Positions 45,947 to 53,009 of a stretch of 64,000 nucleotides of DNA are shown one piece after another (position 1 is the stretch's first letter; each line of letters starts with the position of its first letter). The position numbers and the translations under genes were made by a program. This stretch comes from Shimazuella kribbensis DSM 45090 (GTDB lineage Bacteria; Bacillota; Bacilli; Thermoactinomycetales; Thermoactinomycetaceae): positions 177,822-241,821 of the forward strand of contig NZ_ATZF01000001.1 of assembly GCF_000428065.1 (NCBI RefSeq). Reading direction: 5' to 3'. The notes beneath the pieces were generated by a model. That model searched no databases and had not been told where the DNA came from. It saw only the letters and a list, made by a program, of their open reading frames with translations.

Positions 45947-46936
45947 ATGAAAGTAAGTCAAGCAATAGAACGGGTAAATAAAGATTATTACATGTTACAA
46001 AAAGATGGGACATTACTCACTCAGACTACTAGACCTCAAGCGATCGCAGATAATCTTGAAATGCTAGATGTACAGGAAGGACAGAAAGTTTTAGAGATAG
46101 GGACAGGCTCAGGTTATAGTACAGCTTTATTAGCTACTTTAGTTGGTGAATCTGGAAAGGTTGTATCGATCGATATCGATCCAAAGTTAACAAAGAGAGC
46201 TAGTGAGAAGCTAAAAGACTTTGAGTGGGTAACATGTGTAACAGCAGATGGTCGATTTGGCTATGATAACTGTGCTCCTTATGATCGAATCATTGCGTGG
46301 ACAACTCCGGATAATTTTCCTAATAGTTGGACAAATCAAATCGAAGAAGATGGGCTGATTGTTACTCCATTTCAGGTGATGGATATTGTCCAATCTACCG
46401 TGATGGTTCGTTTTAAGAAAATGGATGGCTCTTTATCAGGGGATCTCGTAAGGCCAGAAGGTTATATCCCGATGACTTCTGAGCCAGTAGTAGATTTTGA
46501 TCGATTTGGTCCAGAGTCACAAGCCGATATAGTGGGAGAAGGAGAAGAACCATTTTGGATTGGAGCTCATTGGATGAAAGACGGGCAGGTAAAGGAAGAG
46601 TGGAAGGAGAGGTTTCTAAAGGTGAAAGCTACTTCTTCTCCCTTCCGAGAAGATGGACAAGCAATTCGAGCTTATCTTTTAGCTACACATTCAGAAGGGT
46701 ATACGTTTGCTTTTCGTCCAGAGGATGGAGATTGGATAGGATATAGTACAGCCAATGGATTTGCACTTGTTTCTTTTCGTCAACCAAACAGATGGATTAT
46801 TTCAGATGATGAACACACGATGGTTTTAGAAAAGTGGTGGGTTACTTGGGTTGGTATAGGGAAACCAAGCTATGAGTCGATACAACCCATACTGATGAAG
46901 GACCAAGTAAAACTTTCATTGAAAGGAGGTGAGTAA
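45947..46936 (+). CDS. Lasso-associated protein L-isoaspartyl methyltransferase homologue (PIMT)
   Basis: 329 residues. The N-terminal ~200 residues are a PCMT-type SAM methyltransferase: TRPQAIADNLEMLDV, the SAM loop VLEIGTGSGYST (48-59), VVSIDIDP, and DRIIAWTTPDNFPNSW. A ~120-residue C-terminal domain follows. PIMTs in lasso clusters (cellulonodin-2, lihuanodin) methylate a ring Asp that then cyclises to aspartimide. This gene ends two bases before the lasso precursor, which has an Asp-Thr in the predicted ring. AGGAGG gives the start. Fragments of a paralogue lie at 49354-49755, 51857-51890 and 53529-53570. Confidence 0.88.
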   Translation: MKVSQAIERVNKDYYMLQKDGTLLTQTTRPQAIADNLEMLDVQEGQKVLEIGTGSGYSTALLATLVGESGKVVSIDIDPKLTKRASEKLKDFEWVTCVTADGRFGYDNCAPYDRIIAWTTPDNFPNSWTNQIEEDGLIVTPFQVMDIVQSTVMVRFKKMDGSLSGDLVRPEGYIPMTSEPVVDFDRFGPESQADIVGEGEEPFWIGAHWMKDGQVKEEWKERFLKVKATSSPFREDGQAIRAYLLATHSEGYTFAFRPEDGDWIGYSTANGFALVSFRQPNRWIISDDEHTMVLEKWWVTWVGIGKPSYESIQPILMKDQVKLSLKGGE

Positions 46937-46938
46937 GG

Positions 46939-47049
46939 ATGGAAAAAGATTATCAAGCACCAGAACTTATAGAAATTGGTACATTCGAAGAAATGACTTT
47001 AGGATCAAAGTATGATGACACTGCTGACAAAAATGCACATCGTTATTAG
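46939..47049 (+). CDS. Lasso peptide precursor (36 aa)
   Basis: Leader of 21 residues (MEKDYQAPELIEIGTFEEMTL) with the lasso leader signature YxxPxL..iGxFxxxT, recognised by B1. The conserved Thr20 is at leader position -2. The predicted core is GSKYDDTADKNAHRY. Gly1 can close on Asp9 for a nine-residue ring, leaving a six-residue tail, and Asp6-Thr7 sits inside the ring as the probable PIMT target. AAAGGAGGTGAG precedes the ATG by eight bases. A UUCG hairpin follows the stop. Too short for most gene finders. Confidence 0.85.
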   Translation: MEKDYQAPELIEIGTFEEMTLGSKYDDTADKNAHRY

Positions 47050-47051
47050 AA

Positions 47052-47074
47052 GGAGACGCTTCGGCGTCTTCTTT
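47052..47074 (+). terminator. UUCG-capped hairpin between precursor and cyclase genes
   Basis: GGAGACGC pairs with GCGTCTTC around a TTCG tetraloop, then TTTATTC. A weak terminator here would make more precursor mRNA than enzyme mRNA, as is usual in RiPP operons. Confidence 0.7.
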
Positions 47075-47092
47075 ATTCAAGGACGTGATCAA

Positions 47093-47578
47093 ATGTTTTT
47101 TGGGATATTAGACGATAGAAAGTTTCAGATGAAACGGATAACTGAGTCCTATATTTATCACAAGGATAAAGAAAATGAGTGCTATTTTATTGGAGATATT
47201 TTATCAAGTGAAGAGGAGTCTTATTGTGCATTCTATCAATTTATGAAATCGAGAGAACCAGAATCGCTACTCTATTTAAGAGGGAATTACCAAGTAATTG
47301 TTCGTCTTTCAAATGAGTTTTATGTATTCGCTGATCTCGGAAATATTCGACCTATTTACTATGGGATACAAGGTAAGGAAATTTTCTTTTCCTCTCATCT
47401 TTGTACATTAAGGAATCGAATACATACACCTATTAACAGTAAGTGGTTTCAACGTTCATTGATTTCAATCGGTTTTCATACGGAGTTTGAATCTCCATTT
47501 GAGGGGATTTACACCATACCTGGTGGGTTTGGTTATTTTGTAAAAGGGGACAAAATCGGAAGTTATTTCAATCAATAA
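47093..47578 (+). CDS. Lasso cyclase, N-terminal (glutaminase-like) half
   Basis: 161 residues homologous to the N-terminal domain of asparagine synthetase-like lasso cyclases: MFFGILDDRKF, YLRGNYQVIVRL, FVFADLGNIRPIYYG-like strand and FFSSHLCTLR. The frame stops at TAA 47576. The second half starts at 47581 in another frame, and a one-base insertion before the A run would join them as one ~550-residue protein, the usual cyclase length. Either a real split gene, a natural frameshift mutation, or a sequencing error in ATAAAAATGG. AAGGA precedes the ATG. Confidence 0.8.
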   Translation: MFFGILDDRKFQMKRITESYIYHKDKENECYFIGDILSSEEESYCAFYQFMKSREPESLLYLRGNYQVIVRLSNEFYVFADLGNIRPIYYGIQGKEIFFSSHLCTLRNRIHTPINSKWFQRSLISIGFHTEFESPFEGIYTIPGGFGYFVKGDKIGSYFNQ

Positions 47579-47580
47579 AA

Positions 47581-48750
47581 ATGGAAAATGATTCTTTCTT
47601 ATCTGTGGAATTGGCGAAAGAACGACTTCAGGAAGAACTTACTGCTTCTGTACTTTTAAGATGTAAAGATAAAAAGATCACAACTGACTTAAGTGGTGGA
47701 CTTGATTCTTCTACTCTTACTTGGATTGCTGCAAAACAATATCCTGTGCAATCTCTCACTCTTATTGGTAAAGAAGAGAATGAGGATATACAGATTGCTG
47801 GAAAATTAGTAAAAGAGCAGTCGGATATTTCTCATGCAGTGTTTTCACAAGGTGAAATCCCTTCTATCTATTCGAATATGGATAATATTTTCAGTGATAG
47901 TCCTATTCCTTTTTATTGGTCAGCTAGTCAAGCCGAATGGGTTATAAATTGGGCTAAAAAAGCTGGTTCTGACATTCATTTTAGTGGGGAAGGAGGAGAT
48001 ACTGTTTTGGGAGCAGATTATACTTATCTAATTGATTTAGTACAAAATCGAAAATGGAGAGAATTTCTGGATCATGCAAGAGGATGGGCTAAAGAGAAAA
48101 AACAATCTCCTTGGAATTGGATATTAGGTACTGTGCTTCGATCTTTTAACTTGCCTTTTCATTGTAAACAAAGGCATCCTCTATCTACTACCTATAATCA
48201 AGCAGACTGGATTATTCCATCAAAAAAAATAGAGCATTATCGATTTTCTAAAAATCTTGGGTTGTCTCAGACATTGAAAGGAATTCATTATTTAGGATAT
48301 GTTGCACACGGTCTAAAAAATTTAGCAGAGCAACAAGAAGTTTCTATTTGTTTTCCATATTTAGACCACAATGTCATTCAAATCTGCATGAAGGTAGCAC
48401 TTTCCGATAAAATGAATCCTTATGAATTAAAGCCTTTGTTGAAAAGAGCATTCCAAAATCAGTTACCTGAATATTTGTTAAATCGAAATACAAAAGGTGA
48501 CTATACTTCAGATGTTTACCAAGGGATGGAGGAGAATTTGTCATGGTTTCAAGAAAATTTTCAAGAGATGTTTCTAGCAGATATGGGATTGATCGACGTT
48601 CAAAAGTTTCAAAAGTGTTTTATCCGTTTAATGAATGGAGTACCTGTGAAACTTCCAGAATTCCATCATACATTGTCACTTGAGATGTGGTTAAGACAAA
48701 TCAAAAACGACCAGAATGAGGTTGATAAAAATGCGTCTATGTTTACCTGA
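47581..48750 (+). CDS. Lasso cyclase, C-terminal (asparagine synthetase-like) half
   Basis: 389 residues. The ATP-pyrophosphatase motif DLSGGLDSSTLTW (SGGLDSS at residues 38-44) is intact, followed by FSGEGGDTVLG and HYLGYVAHGLKN. The domain adenylates the side-chain carboxylate of the ring acid (here probably core Asp9) for attack by the Gly1 amine. ATG lies two bases after the stop of the N-terminal half, with no separate ribosome site, so it depends on reinitiation or frameshifting. It overlaps B1 by 20 bases. Confidence 0.85.
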   Translation: MENDSFLSVELAKERLQEELTASVLLRCKDKKITTDLSGGLDSSTLTWIAAKQYPVQSLTLIGKEENEDIQIAGKLVKEQSDISHAVFSQGEIPSIYSNMDNIFSDSPIPFYWSASQAEWVINWAKKAGSDIHFSGEGGDTVLGADYTYLIDLVQNRKWREFLDHARGWAKEKKQSPWNWILGTVLRSFNLPFHCKQRHPLSTTYNQADWIIPSKKIEHYRFSKNLGLSQTLKGIHYLGYVAHGLKNLAEQQEVSICFPYLDHNVIQICMKVALSDKMNPYELKPLLKRAFQNQLPEYLLNRNTKGDYTSDVYQGMEENLSWFQENFQEMFLADMGLIDVQKFQKCFIRLMNGVPVKLPEFHHTLSLEMWLRQIKNDQNEVDKNASMFT

Positions 48751-48991
48751 CTATGTTCAATTGACAGAAATAAAAGGTAAATTGGTTCTTTTAGACTGCC
48801 AGAAAAATTTCTTTTATTCCGTTAGTAATTCAGGTGCGGAATTTTTACAACAAATAAAAGAACATGGTGACATGGATAAGGCAATTAAAAGCATCAGTTC
48901 TTTGTTCATCATTTCAGATGATCAAGTGAGAAGTGACATGAATTCATTTTCAGATCGTTTGATCCAGAAAGGTCTGATAATAAAGATATGA
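48731..48991 (+). CDS. Lasso leader-binding protein B1 (PqqD-like RRE)
   Basis: 86 residues with the PqqD-type winged-helix RiPP recognition fold: LPDYVQLTEIKGKLVLLDCQ, FFYSVSNSGAEFLQQI, and a C-terminal helix DRLIQKGLIIKI. B1 binds the YxxP part of the leader and presents it to B2. I choose ATG 48731; an in-frame ATG at 48716 is also possible. It overlaps both the cyclase end and the start of B2. Confidence 0.88.
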   Translation: MRLCLPDYVQLTEIKGKLVLLDCQKNFFYSVSNSGAEFLQQIKEHGDMDKAIKSISSLFIISDDQVRSDMNSFSDRLIQKGLIIKI

Positions 48992-49350
48992 TGCGAGCAT
49001 GGATGTGTCTTTTTGTAGCTATTTGCTTAACCAAAATATATAGTTTGAAACAAATCACTACTATTCTTCAAGCTAAGAAATCAAAATGCGAATCTACATG
49101 GATGATGATTGAAGCCAAAGAGGCTTTACATAACATAGAAAGAGCAAAAAGATTATTCCTTTCGAGAACAGCTTGTTTAGAGCAATCATTAGCTTTGTTT
49201 CTTTTTGTAGCTTCTTATAACAAGAAAGTCGATTGGTGTGTAGGAGTAAGACTCGCTCCTTTTGTCTCTCACGCTTGGATAGAAATAGAGGGTATACCAG
49301 TGAATGAACCTCTAGAGGTTAGCGAATATAAAAAAGTAGTGTTGGTATAA
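48988..49350 (+). CDS. Lasso leader peptidase B2 (transglutaminase-like)
   Basis: 120-residue cysteine protease that cuts the leader after Leu21. The catalytic Cys63 is in SRTACLEQSLAL, followed by His95 in SHAWIEIEG. The start overlaps the B1 stop (ATGATG). The first ~90 bases are repeated at 51084-51172. No ABC exporter gene follows, so export or immunity must be provided elsewhere. Confidence 0.88.
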   Translation: MMRAWMCLFVAICLTKIYSLKQITTILQAKKSKCESTWMMIEAKEALHNIERAKRLFLSRTACLEQSLALFLFVASYNKKVDWCVGVRLAPFVSHAWIEIEGIPVNEPLEVSEYKKVVLV

Positions 49351-49353
49351 AAG

Positions 49354-49755
49354 TTCATCGAGTCGAAGAGGATGGGTTGATACTTGCTCTATTCCAAGTG
49401 ATGGATATCATATAGTCTTGTTATACTTCGTTTCCAAATAGGAACAGGCATTTCTGCAAGCAAAGAAAAGGGGGAATTATGAATACACTATTATTTGTAG
49501 TGGATGTACAAAATGGGTTTGTAAGTAGCAAGACAGAATTTGTCTTGGAAAGAATAACAAACATTGCGTGGACGACTCCAGATAATTTTCCTAATAGTTG
49601 GACAAATTGAGTCGAAGCGGATGGGCTGATTGTTACTCCATTTAAGGTGATGGATATTGTCCAATCCACCGTGATGGTTCGTTTTAAGAAAAGAAATCGC
49701 TCTTTATTAGGGGATCTTGTAAGGCCGGAAGGTTATATCCCGATGACTCCTTGCT
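49354..49755 (+). pseudogene. Patchwork of methyltransferase and isochorismatase fragments
   Basis: 49354-49410 resembles the PIMT gene around 46339-46393 (GTCGAAGA-GATGGG, TGATGGATAT). 49479-49556 repeats the first ~78 bases of the isochorismatase gene at 51180. 49560-49755 repeats PIMT 46292-46485 with scattered changes and a TGA inside (ACAAATTGA). None can encode a working protein. They record duplication and recombination of the downstream end of the lasso cluster. Confidence 0.85.
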
Positions 49756-49786
49756 AAAGGTCTTCTCTTTCATATGATAAAATAAA

Positions 49787-49831
49787 GCGAGACTTATGGA
49801 AGTTACAATTCATAACTTCCATAAGTCTCGC
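49787..49831. terminator. Perfect 18-bp hairpin
   Basis: GCGAGACTTATGGAAGTT (49787-49804) and its exact complement (49814-49831) with a 9-base loop, then ATCTGGTTTTATTT. It is the strongest stem in this part of the window and may terminate the lasso transcript. Confidence 0.75.
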
Positions 49832-49873
49832 ATCTGGTTTTATTTATTTGAACAAAGATGAGTATACATGACG

Positions 49874-49945
49874 GGCTGACTCTTAGGATCGAGAGTCAGC
49901 TGATCCCTCCAGCAATTTGCTGGGGGGAAACCGCCCATCAAGAGG
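49874..49945 (-). terminator. Series of hairpins after the GC-rich minus-strand gene
   Basis: GCTGACTCT/AGAGTCAGC, then CCTCCAGCA/TGCTGGGGG, then GAAACC/GGTTTC, one after another downstream of the gene at 49949-50350. This resembles the multiple hairpins after the GC-rich gene at 4715. Confidence 0.6.
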
Positions 49946-49948
49946 GTT

Positions 49949-50350
49949 TCACAACAGAGGCGGGAGATCCTTCGCAGGCTCGTATCCCTCGGGAAGCGGT
50001 TCGATGCGGTATCCGTAACCTACCGGAACGTACTCCTTCTCGCTTACGAAGAAATACCTTCCTTCCCACTCGACCAACTTCACGCCCCAATCGGGTACCT
50101 CCACCTGTTCGGGGGCATTCGAACGAACACCCATCATCAGCTGGATACGGAGGTGGTGAGCACCATCCCGCCGCTCGAGGAGGTGAAGCGGGAGCATGTA
50201 CTCCTGCTCGAAAACAATCTTTCCTCCGAGCGTTGCGGGGAGAAGGAAGTGCCCCTCCTCGGTGTACCTGTAGATACTGCGGAAGCCGTTGATCTGGACG
50301 GGACGCGCGTTGTCCACTACGAAAGTCCCATCTTCAGGTGAGATGTACAT
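49949..50350 (-). CDS. Hypothetical protein, GC-rich, 133 aa
   Basis: Not recognised. Soluble, beta-rich, acidic, starting MYISPEDGTFVVDNARPVQI. It has no signal or TM helix and no evident catalytic motif. 35 of 60 bases at 50101-50160 are G/C, far above the flanks, and codons mostly end in C or G. The start at 50350 is set by GAAGGGA upstream; an in-frame extension to 50470 runs through the promoter. It carries its own sigma-A promoter and terminal hairpins inside the decayed lasso region. Confidence 0.75.
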   Translation of the reverse strand: MYISPEDGTFVVDNARPVQINGFRSIYRYTEEGHFLLPATLGGKIVFEQEYMLPLHLLERRDGAHHLRIQLMMGVRSNAPEQVEVPDWGVKLVEWEGRYFFVSEKEYVPVGYGYRIEPLPEGYEPAKDLPPLL

Positions 50351-50390
50351 TGGAAATTTCCCTTCGGTGATGGGTGGATGGAATACTTCT

Positions 50391-50419
50391 ATTCTAGCTG
50401 ATAGAAATGAATATGTAAA
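50391..50419 (-). promoter_or_regulatory. Sigma-A promoter for the GC-rich minus-strand gene
   Basis: On the minus strand: -35 TTTACA (50414-50419), 17-base spacer, -10 TAGAAT (50391-50396), about 40 bases before the start codon. Confidence 0.7.
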
Positions 50420-50551
50420 ACATTCATAAAATATTGGAAGTACCGGATAACGGAGACTTCTAATATTCAAAGAAAAAAGGCAACAAGAAATCAGAGGCCC
50501 TAATGAAATAAATTCCTAAGACCCACTAAAAAAATATGTACAGTTGTTATG

Positions 50552-51024
50552 TTAAGCAGCGTTTCTAGCTCCTGAATCGAGAAAAATATCTGGATTATAA
50601 AGAGTTTTTCTTTTCCACATAGCAAATAAAATTCGTAACCAAGTATTGGCCACCATTCGGAAACTTTCACTTGTTCCGCGACCTTGCTTTCGATGTTTTT
50701 GAAACATTTCTTTGCTCCAAGGTTCATGTTTCACCATTTGTAAAGCGAATTGCTGCATGATGTTTTGGAAGGTTTTTTTACAAGCTCTTCGAAGTGAGCA
50801 AAACGTCTCTTCCCACTCTTTCGAGTGAAAGGAGCAGTTCCCGCTTCACAATGAATCGCATTGGCATGTGGATAATAGGAATGGTCATTACCTAGTTCTA
50901 CCATAATCCTAGCAGCCAGATTTGTTTCTACACCTTTCAATGCAAGGAATATCTCACTGTCAGGAAGAAATTTTACCAGGTTCTCTATTTCTTGGTCATG
51001 CTGCTGGATGTCTTGAATCAGCAA
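50552..51024 (-). mobile_element. IS110-family transposase remnant (C-terminal part, frameshifted)
   Basis: Two overlapping minus-strand frames, 51024-50731 and 50758-50552, together give the IS110 C-terminal domain: FLALKGVETNLAARIMVELG, AGTAPFTRKSGKRRFAHF, then FALQMVKHEPWSKEMFQKHR and RMVANTWLRILFAMWKRKT. The N-terminal DEDD catalytic domain is gone and a frameshift joins the two parts. It is dead, and sits at the breakpoint between the two sets of lasso-cluster fragments. Confidence 0.85.
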
Positions 51025-51083
51025 TTCATTGGCTGATTATAGATGAGAGGAAACTGCTTTTCCCCCCAAGTAGTTGCACGATA

Positions 51084-51172
51084 CGAGCATGGATGTGTCT
51101 TTTTGTAGCTATTTGCATAACCAAAATATATAGTTTGAAGCAAATCACTACTATTCTTCAATCTAAGAAAGG
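51084..51172 (+). pseudogene. Second copy of the 5' end of the B2 gene
   Basis: About 88 bases nearly identical to 48994-49081 (CGAGCATGGATGTGTC... ending CTAAGAAA). It is cut on its left by the IS110 remnant and runs directly into the isochorismatase gene, in the same frame. It shows that a duplicated B2 once lay upstream of the isochorismatase. Confidence 0.85.
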
Positions 51173-51179
51173 GTGTATT

Positions 51180-51704
51180 ATGAATACACTATTATTTGTA
51201 GTGGATGTACAAAACGGGTTTGTAAGTAGCAAGACAGAATTTGTTTTGGAAAGAATAACAAGCTTGTTGCAGAAGGACCTATTCGATTTTGTTGCTTTCA
51301 CTCAGTTTGTGAATGAGAAGCCAAGCCCTTATCGAGAATACCTTCATTGGAGTAAGCTATCTACCTCGATTGAACAAGAGATTTATCCCGAAATTCAACC
51401 GTTTGCTACGAACGTATTTAAAAAAGGGATTTATTCAGCTATTAACGCAGAGACGATGAAATTTATCAAAGATCATAACATCGAAAAAGTATTTATTCTT
51501 GGTATGGATACCGATTGTTGTGTTTTGAAGACAGCGGTCGATTTGTTTGAAAACCATATTCATCCAATTGTTTTAGCTCATTACTCCGCTTCTAATGGTG
51601 GAAAAGTCAGTCATGATGCAGGAGTGAAGGTACTAGAGCGATTAATTGGAAGACATAATACTATTCACTCAGAAGTAAATGTAGATATAATTTCAGCTAT
51701 TTAA
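51180..51704 (+). CDS. Isochorismatase-family cysteine hydrolase
   Basis: 174 residues: LLFVVDVQNGFV with the catalytic Asp, the KGIYSA lysine, and the nucleophile Cys in GMDTDCCVLKTA. Family members hydrolyse nicotinamide, isochorismate or carbamoyl groups; the substrate here is unknown. ATG at 51180 follows AAAGGGTG. Upstream is a B2 fragment and downstream a PIMT fragment, and a 5' fragment of the same gene lies at 49479, so it was part of the duplicated unit. A near-perfect terminator follows. Confidence 0.85.
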   Translation: MNTLLFVVDVQNGFVSSKTEFVLERITSLLQKDLFDFVAFTQFVNEKPSPYREYLHWSKLSTSIEQEIYPEIQPFATNVFKKGIYSAINAETMKFIKDHNIEKVFILGMDTDCCVLKTAVDLFENHIHPIVLAHYSASNGGKVSHDAGVKVLERLIGRHNTIHSEVNVDIISAI

Positions 51705-51742
51705 TTGTTTTAATTCGCTTCCCTTATATAGGATTTTTTTAT

Positions 51743-51785
51743 AAAAACAAGTGAGCTAGTATAAGCTCACTTGTTTTTATTTTTA
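51743..51785. terminator. Terminator after the isochorismatase gene
   Basis: 15-bp stem AAAAACAAGTGAGCT/AGCTCACTTGTTTTT with a 6-base loop, then ATTTTTA. Confidence 0.9.
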
Positions 51786-51856
51786 ACCTTTGAATTATAT
51801 TCTGACCTAAATAATAAAGGTAGATTTATGAATGGCATAGACAGCCCATATACATT

Positions 51857-51890
51857 AGGAGGTTTGAAATGAAAGTAAGTCAAGCGATAG
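51857..51890 (+). pseudogene. Fragment of the PIMT gene 5' end
   Basis: AGGAGGTTTGAAATG followed by AAAGTAAGTCAAGCGATAGA matches the ribosome site and first ~8 codons of the methyltransferase at 45937-45970. The match then ends abruptly. Confidence 0.8.
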
Positions 51891-51986
51891 AAAACCACTC
51901 ATCATTTGATTTCAATTCATACATTTTTTTGATATATTAGTTTCTAGTGATACACCATTCCGGTGTACCTAATGTGAGGAGTTCAC

Positions 51987-52064
51987 ATGTCTGGTTCTGG
52001 CAACTCTCAGGAGACTTCCGGTCCGACGGAGGAGAAGTCCGAGAGTCCGTCCAGCGGGAAGTGA
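51987..52064 (+). CDS. 25-codon GC-rich small ORF
   Basis: Starts ATG behind GAGGAG, encodes a very hydrophilic Ser/Glu/Gly/Pro peptide (MSGSGNSQETSG..., ending SPSSGK) and stops at TGA 52064. 36 of 60 bases at 51991-52050 are G/C in an AT-rich setting. The ribosome site lies in a small hairpin (GTGA/TCAC), a TACACC/GGTGTA hairpin precedes it, and a 17-bp UUCG hairpin follows. This looks like a complete mini-gene or a structured RNA. Translation is not proven. Confidence 0.5.
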   Translation: MSGSGNSQETSGPTEEKSESPSSGK

Positions 52065-52084
52065 TGTAACTCTTCCCTGATAGT

Positions 52085-52122
52085 GGCTGTGTGCTTATTC
52101 CTTCGGGAGTGAGTGCACAGCC
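52085..52122 (+). terminator. 17-bp hairpin with TTCG loop
   Basis: GGCTGTGTGCTTATTCC pairs fully (with G-T pairs) with GGAGTGAGTGCACAGCC around TTCG. There is no T run, so it may be an RNA-stabilising stem or part of a structured RNA. Confidence 0.7.
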
Positions 52123-52140
52123 GCTCCACTAATTATAGAT

Positions 52141-52345
52141 ATCTGATAAATCAGAATAACTAGAATAGATTCCATTGTTGATGGAAAAGGTTAAAATTCC
52201 GTGGAATTTTGCACTTTTACACAGGGGAATCGCATGCAAATATAAGGAACTGTACCTTACAGAGGACGCATAAAAAAGTCTCTTGGGTACAGTTTGTTGT
52301 ATATTCACCTTAATTTAATCGGAAGTGTTAGTTCACAGAGAGCAC
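52141..52345. other. Intergenic hairpins upstream-convergent with the yvl-like operon
   Basis: A palindrome AAAATTCC/GGAATTTT (52193-52210) and a long two-part stem, AACTGTACC with GGTACAGTT enclosing AGAGGAC/GTCTCT (52248-52294). No gene is seen. Confidence 0.5.
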
Positions 52346-52606
52346 CTATAATCGAATGGTTACTCCATTCCCATCCTTATCATTGATATCGACTAATGTT
52401 ACACCTTTATATTCTTTAAGGGATAAGAGAATAGGACGAATGGTCTGCATATCCAACAAAGGAACAGGAAAGGTGATAGTTTTTATTCTTTTATTCATCA
52501 ATCTCCAAAACCATTTTCTACAGATGATCCAACCCGTTATGCGAATCAAGAAAAAGGGAAGTGGGATGGCAAAACGTTTCTTTTCTGCCTTAATGATCAC
52601 TTTCAT
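52346..52606 (-). CDS. Hypothetical protein at the end of the DUF2089 operon, 86 aa
   Basis: Small basic protein beginning MKVIIKAEKKRFAIPLPFFL with one short hydrophobic segment (residues ~12-32). The C-terminal half has ILLSLKEYKGVTLVDI. It follows the yvlB-like gene by seven bases and shares its operon. Function unknown. Confidence 0.65.
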   Translation of the reverse strand: MKVIIKAEKKRFAIPLPFFLIRITGWIICRKWFWRLMNKRIKTITFPVPLLDMQTIRPILLSLKEYKGVTLVDINDKDGNGVTIRL

Positions 52607-52613
52607 CCTATCT

Positions 52614-52997
52614 TCACTCGATTACGATTTGGACAGTATCTTGATTAGCAGAGGTAATATCTACAATCTGGCCTTCTGCTTCATTCTCTATGGCTTGGAT
52701 TAACAAATCCATATCGATGTCTTTTACATATTTTTCGGACTCAGGGAATTTTTCTGCTAGATGGTGTCCGGCTTTTAAAATGGTTTTGACGAGATTAAGC
52801 GGCAAATTGACGTTCACTTTGTCCCCTTCAGAGGAATTGATCTTGATTCTCAGCATTTTCTTCATGTAGTCCGAATGAGAGGAGGCATGGGAAAGATTCT
52901 TGTCGTCCTTTAGTAATTCGATTAGTTCTGCTCCCTTTTCCGCGGTGATTTTCTCCTCTTGGACCATCGTTAATATTTTGGCGATCTCTTCTTTCAT
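52614..52997 (-). CDS. YvlB-like protein with N-terminal SHOCT-like helix pair
   Basis: 127 residues. The N-terminal ~35 residues (ILTMVQEEKITAEKGAELIELL) form the helix pair found at the start of YvlB and other 'short C-terminal domain'-like proteins, then a beta-rich part with VNVNLPLNLVKTILK. In Bacillus YvlB acts in an envelope-stress operon. It lies between a DUF2089 gene and a small ORF on the minus strand. Confidence 0.7.
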   Translation of the reverse strand: MKEEIAKILTMVQEEKITAEKGAELIELLKDDKNLSHASSHSDYMKKMLRIKINSSEGDKVNVNLPLNLVKTILKAGHHLAEKFPESEKYVKDIDMDLLIQAIENEAEGQIVDITSANQDTVQIVIE

Positions 52998-53009
52998 CTT
53001 GGATCACTC

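Noticed and set aside
49858-50292. 144-codon plus-strand frame over the GC-rich gene at 49949-50350
   Set aside because: Arg/Pro-rich composition typical of an antisense frame; the minus strand has a promoter, a ribosome site and hairpins in the right places.
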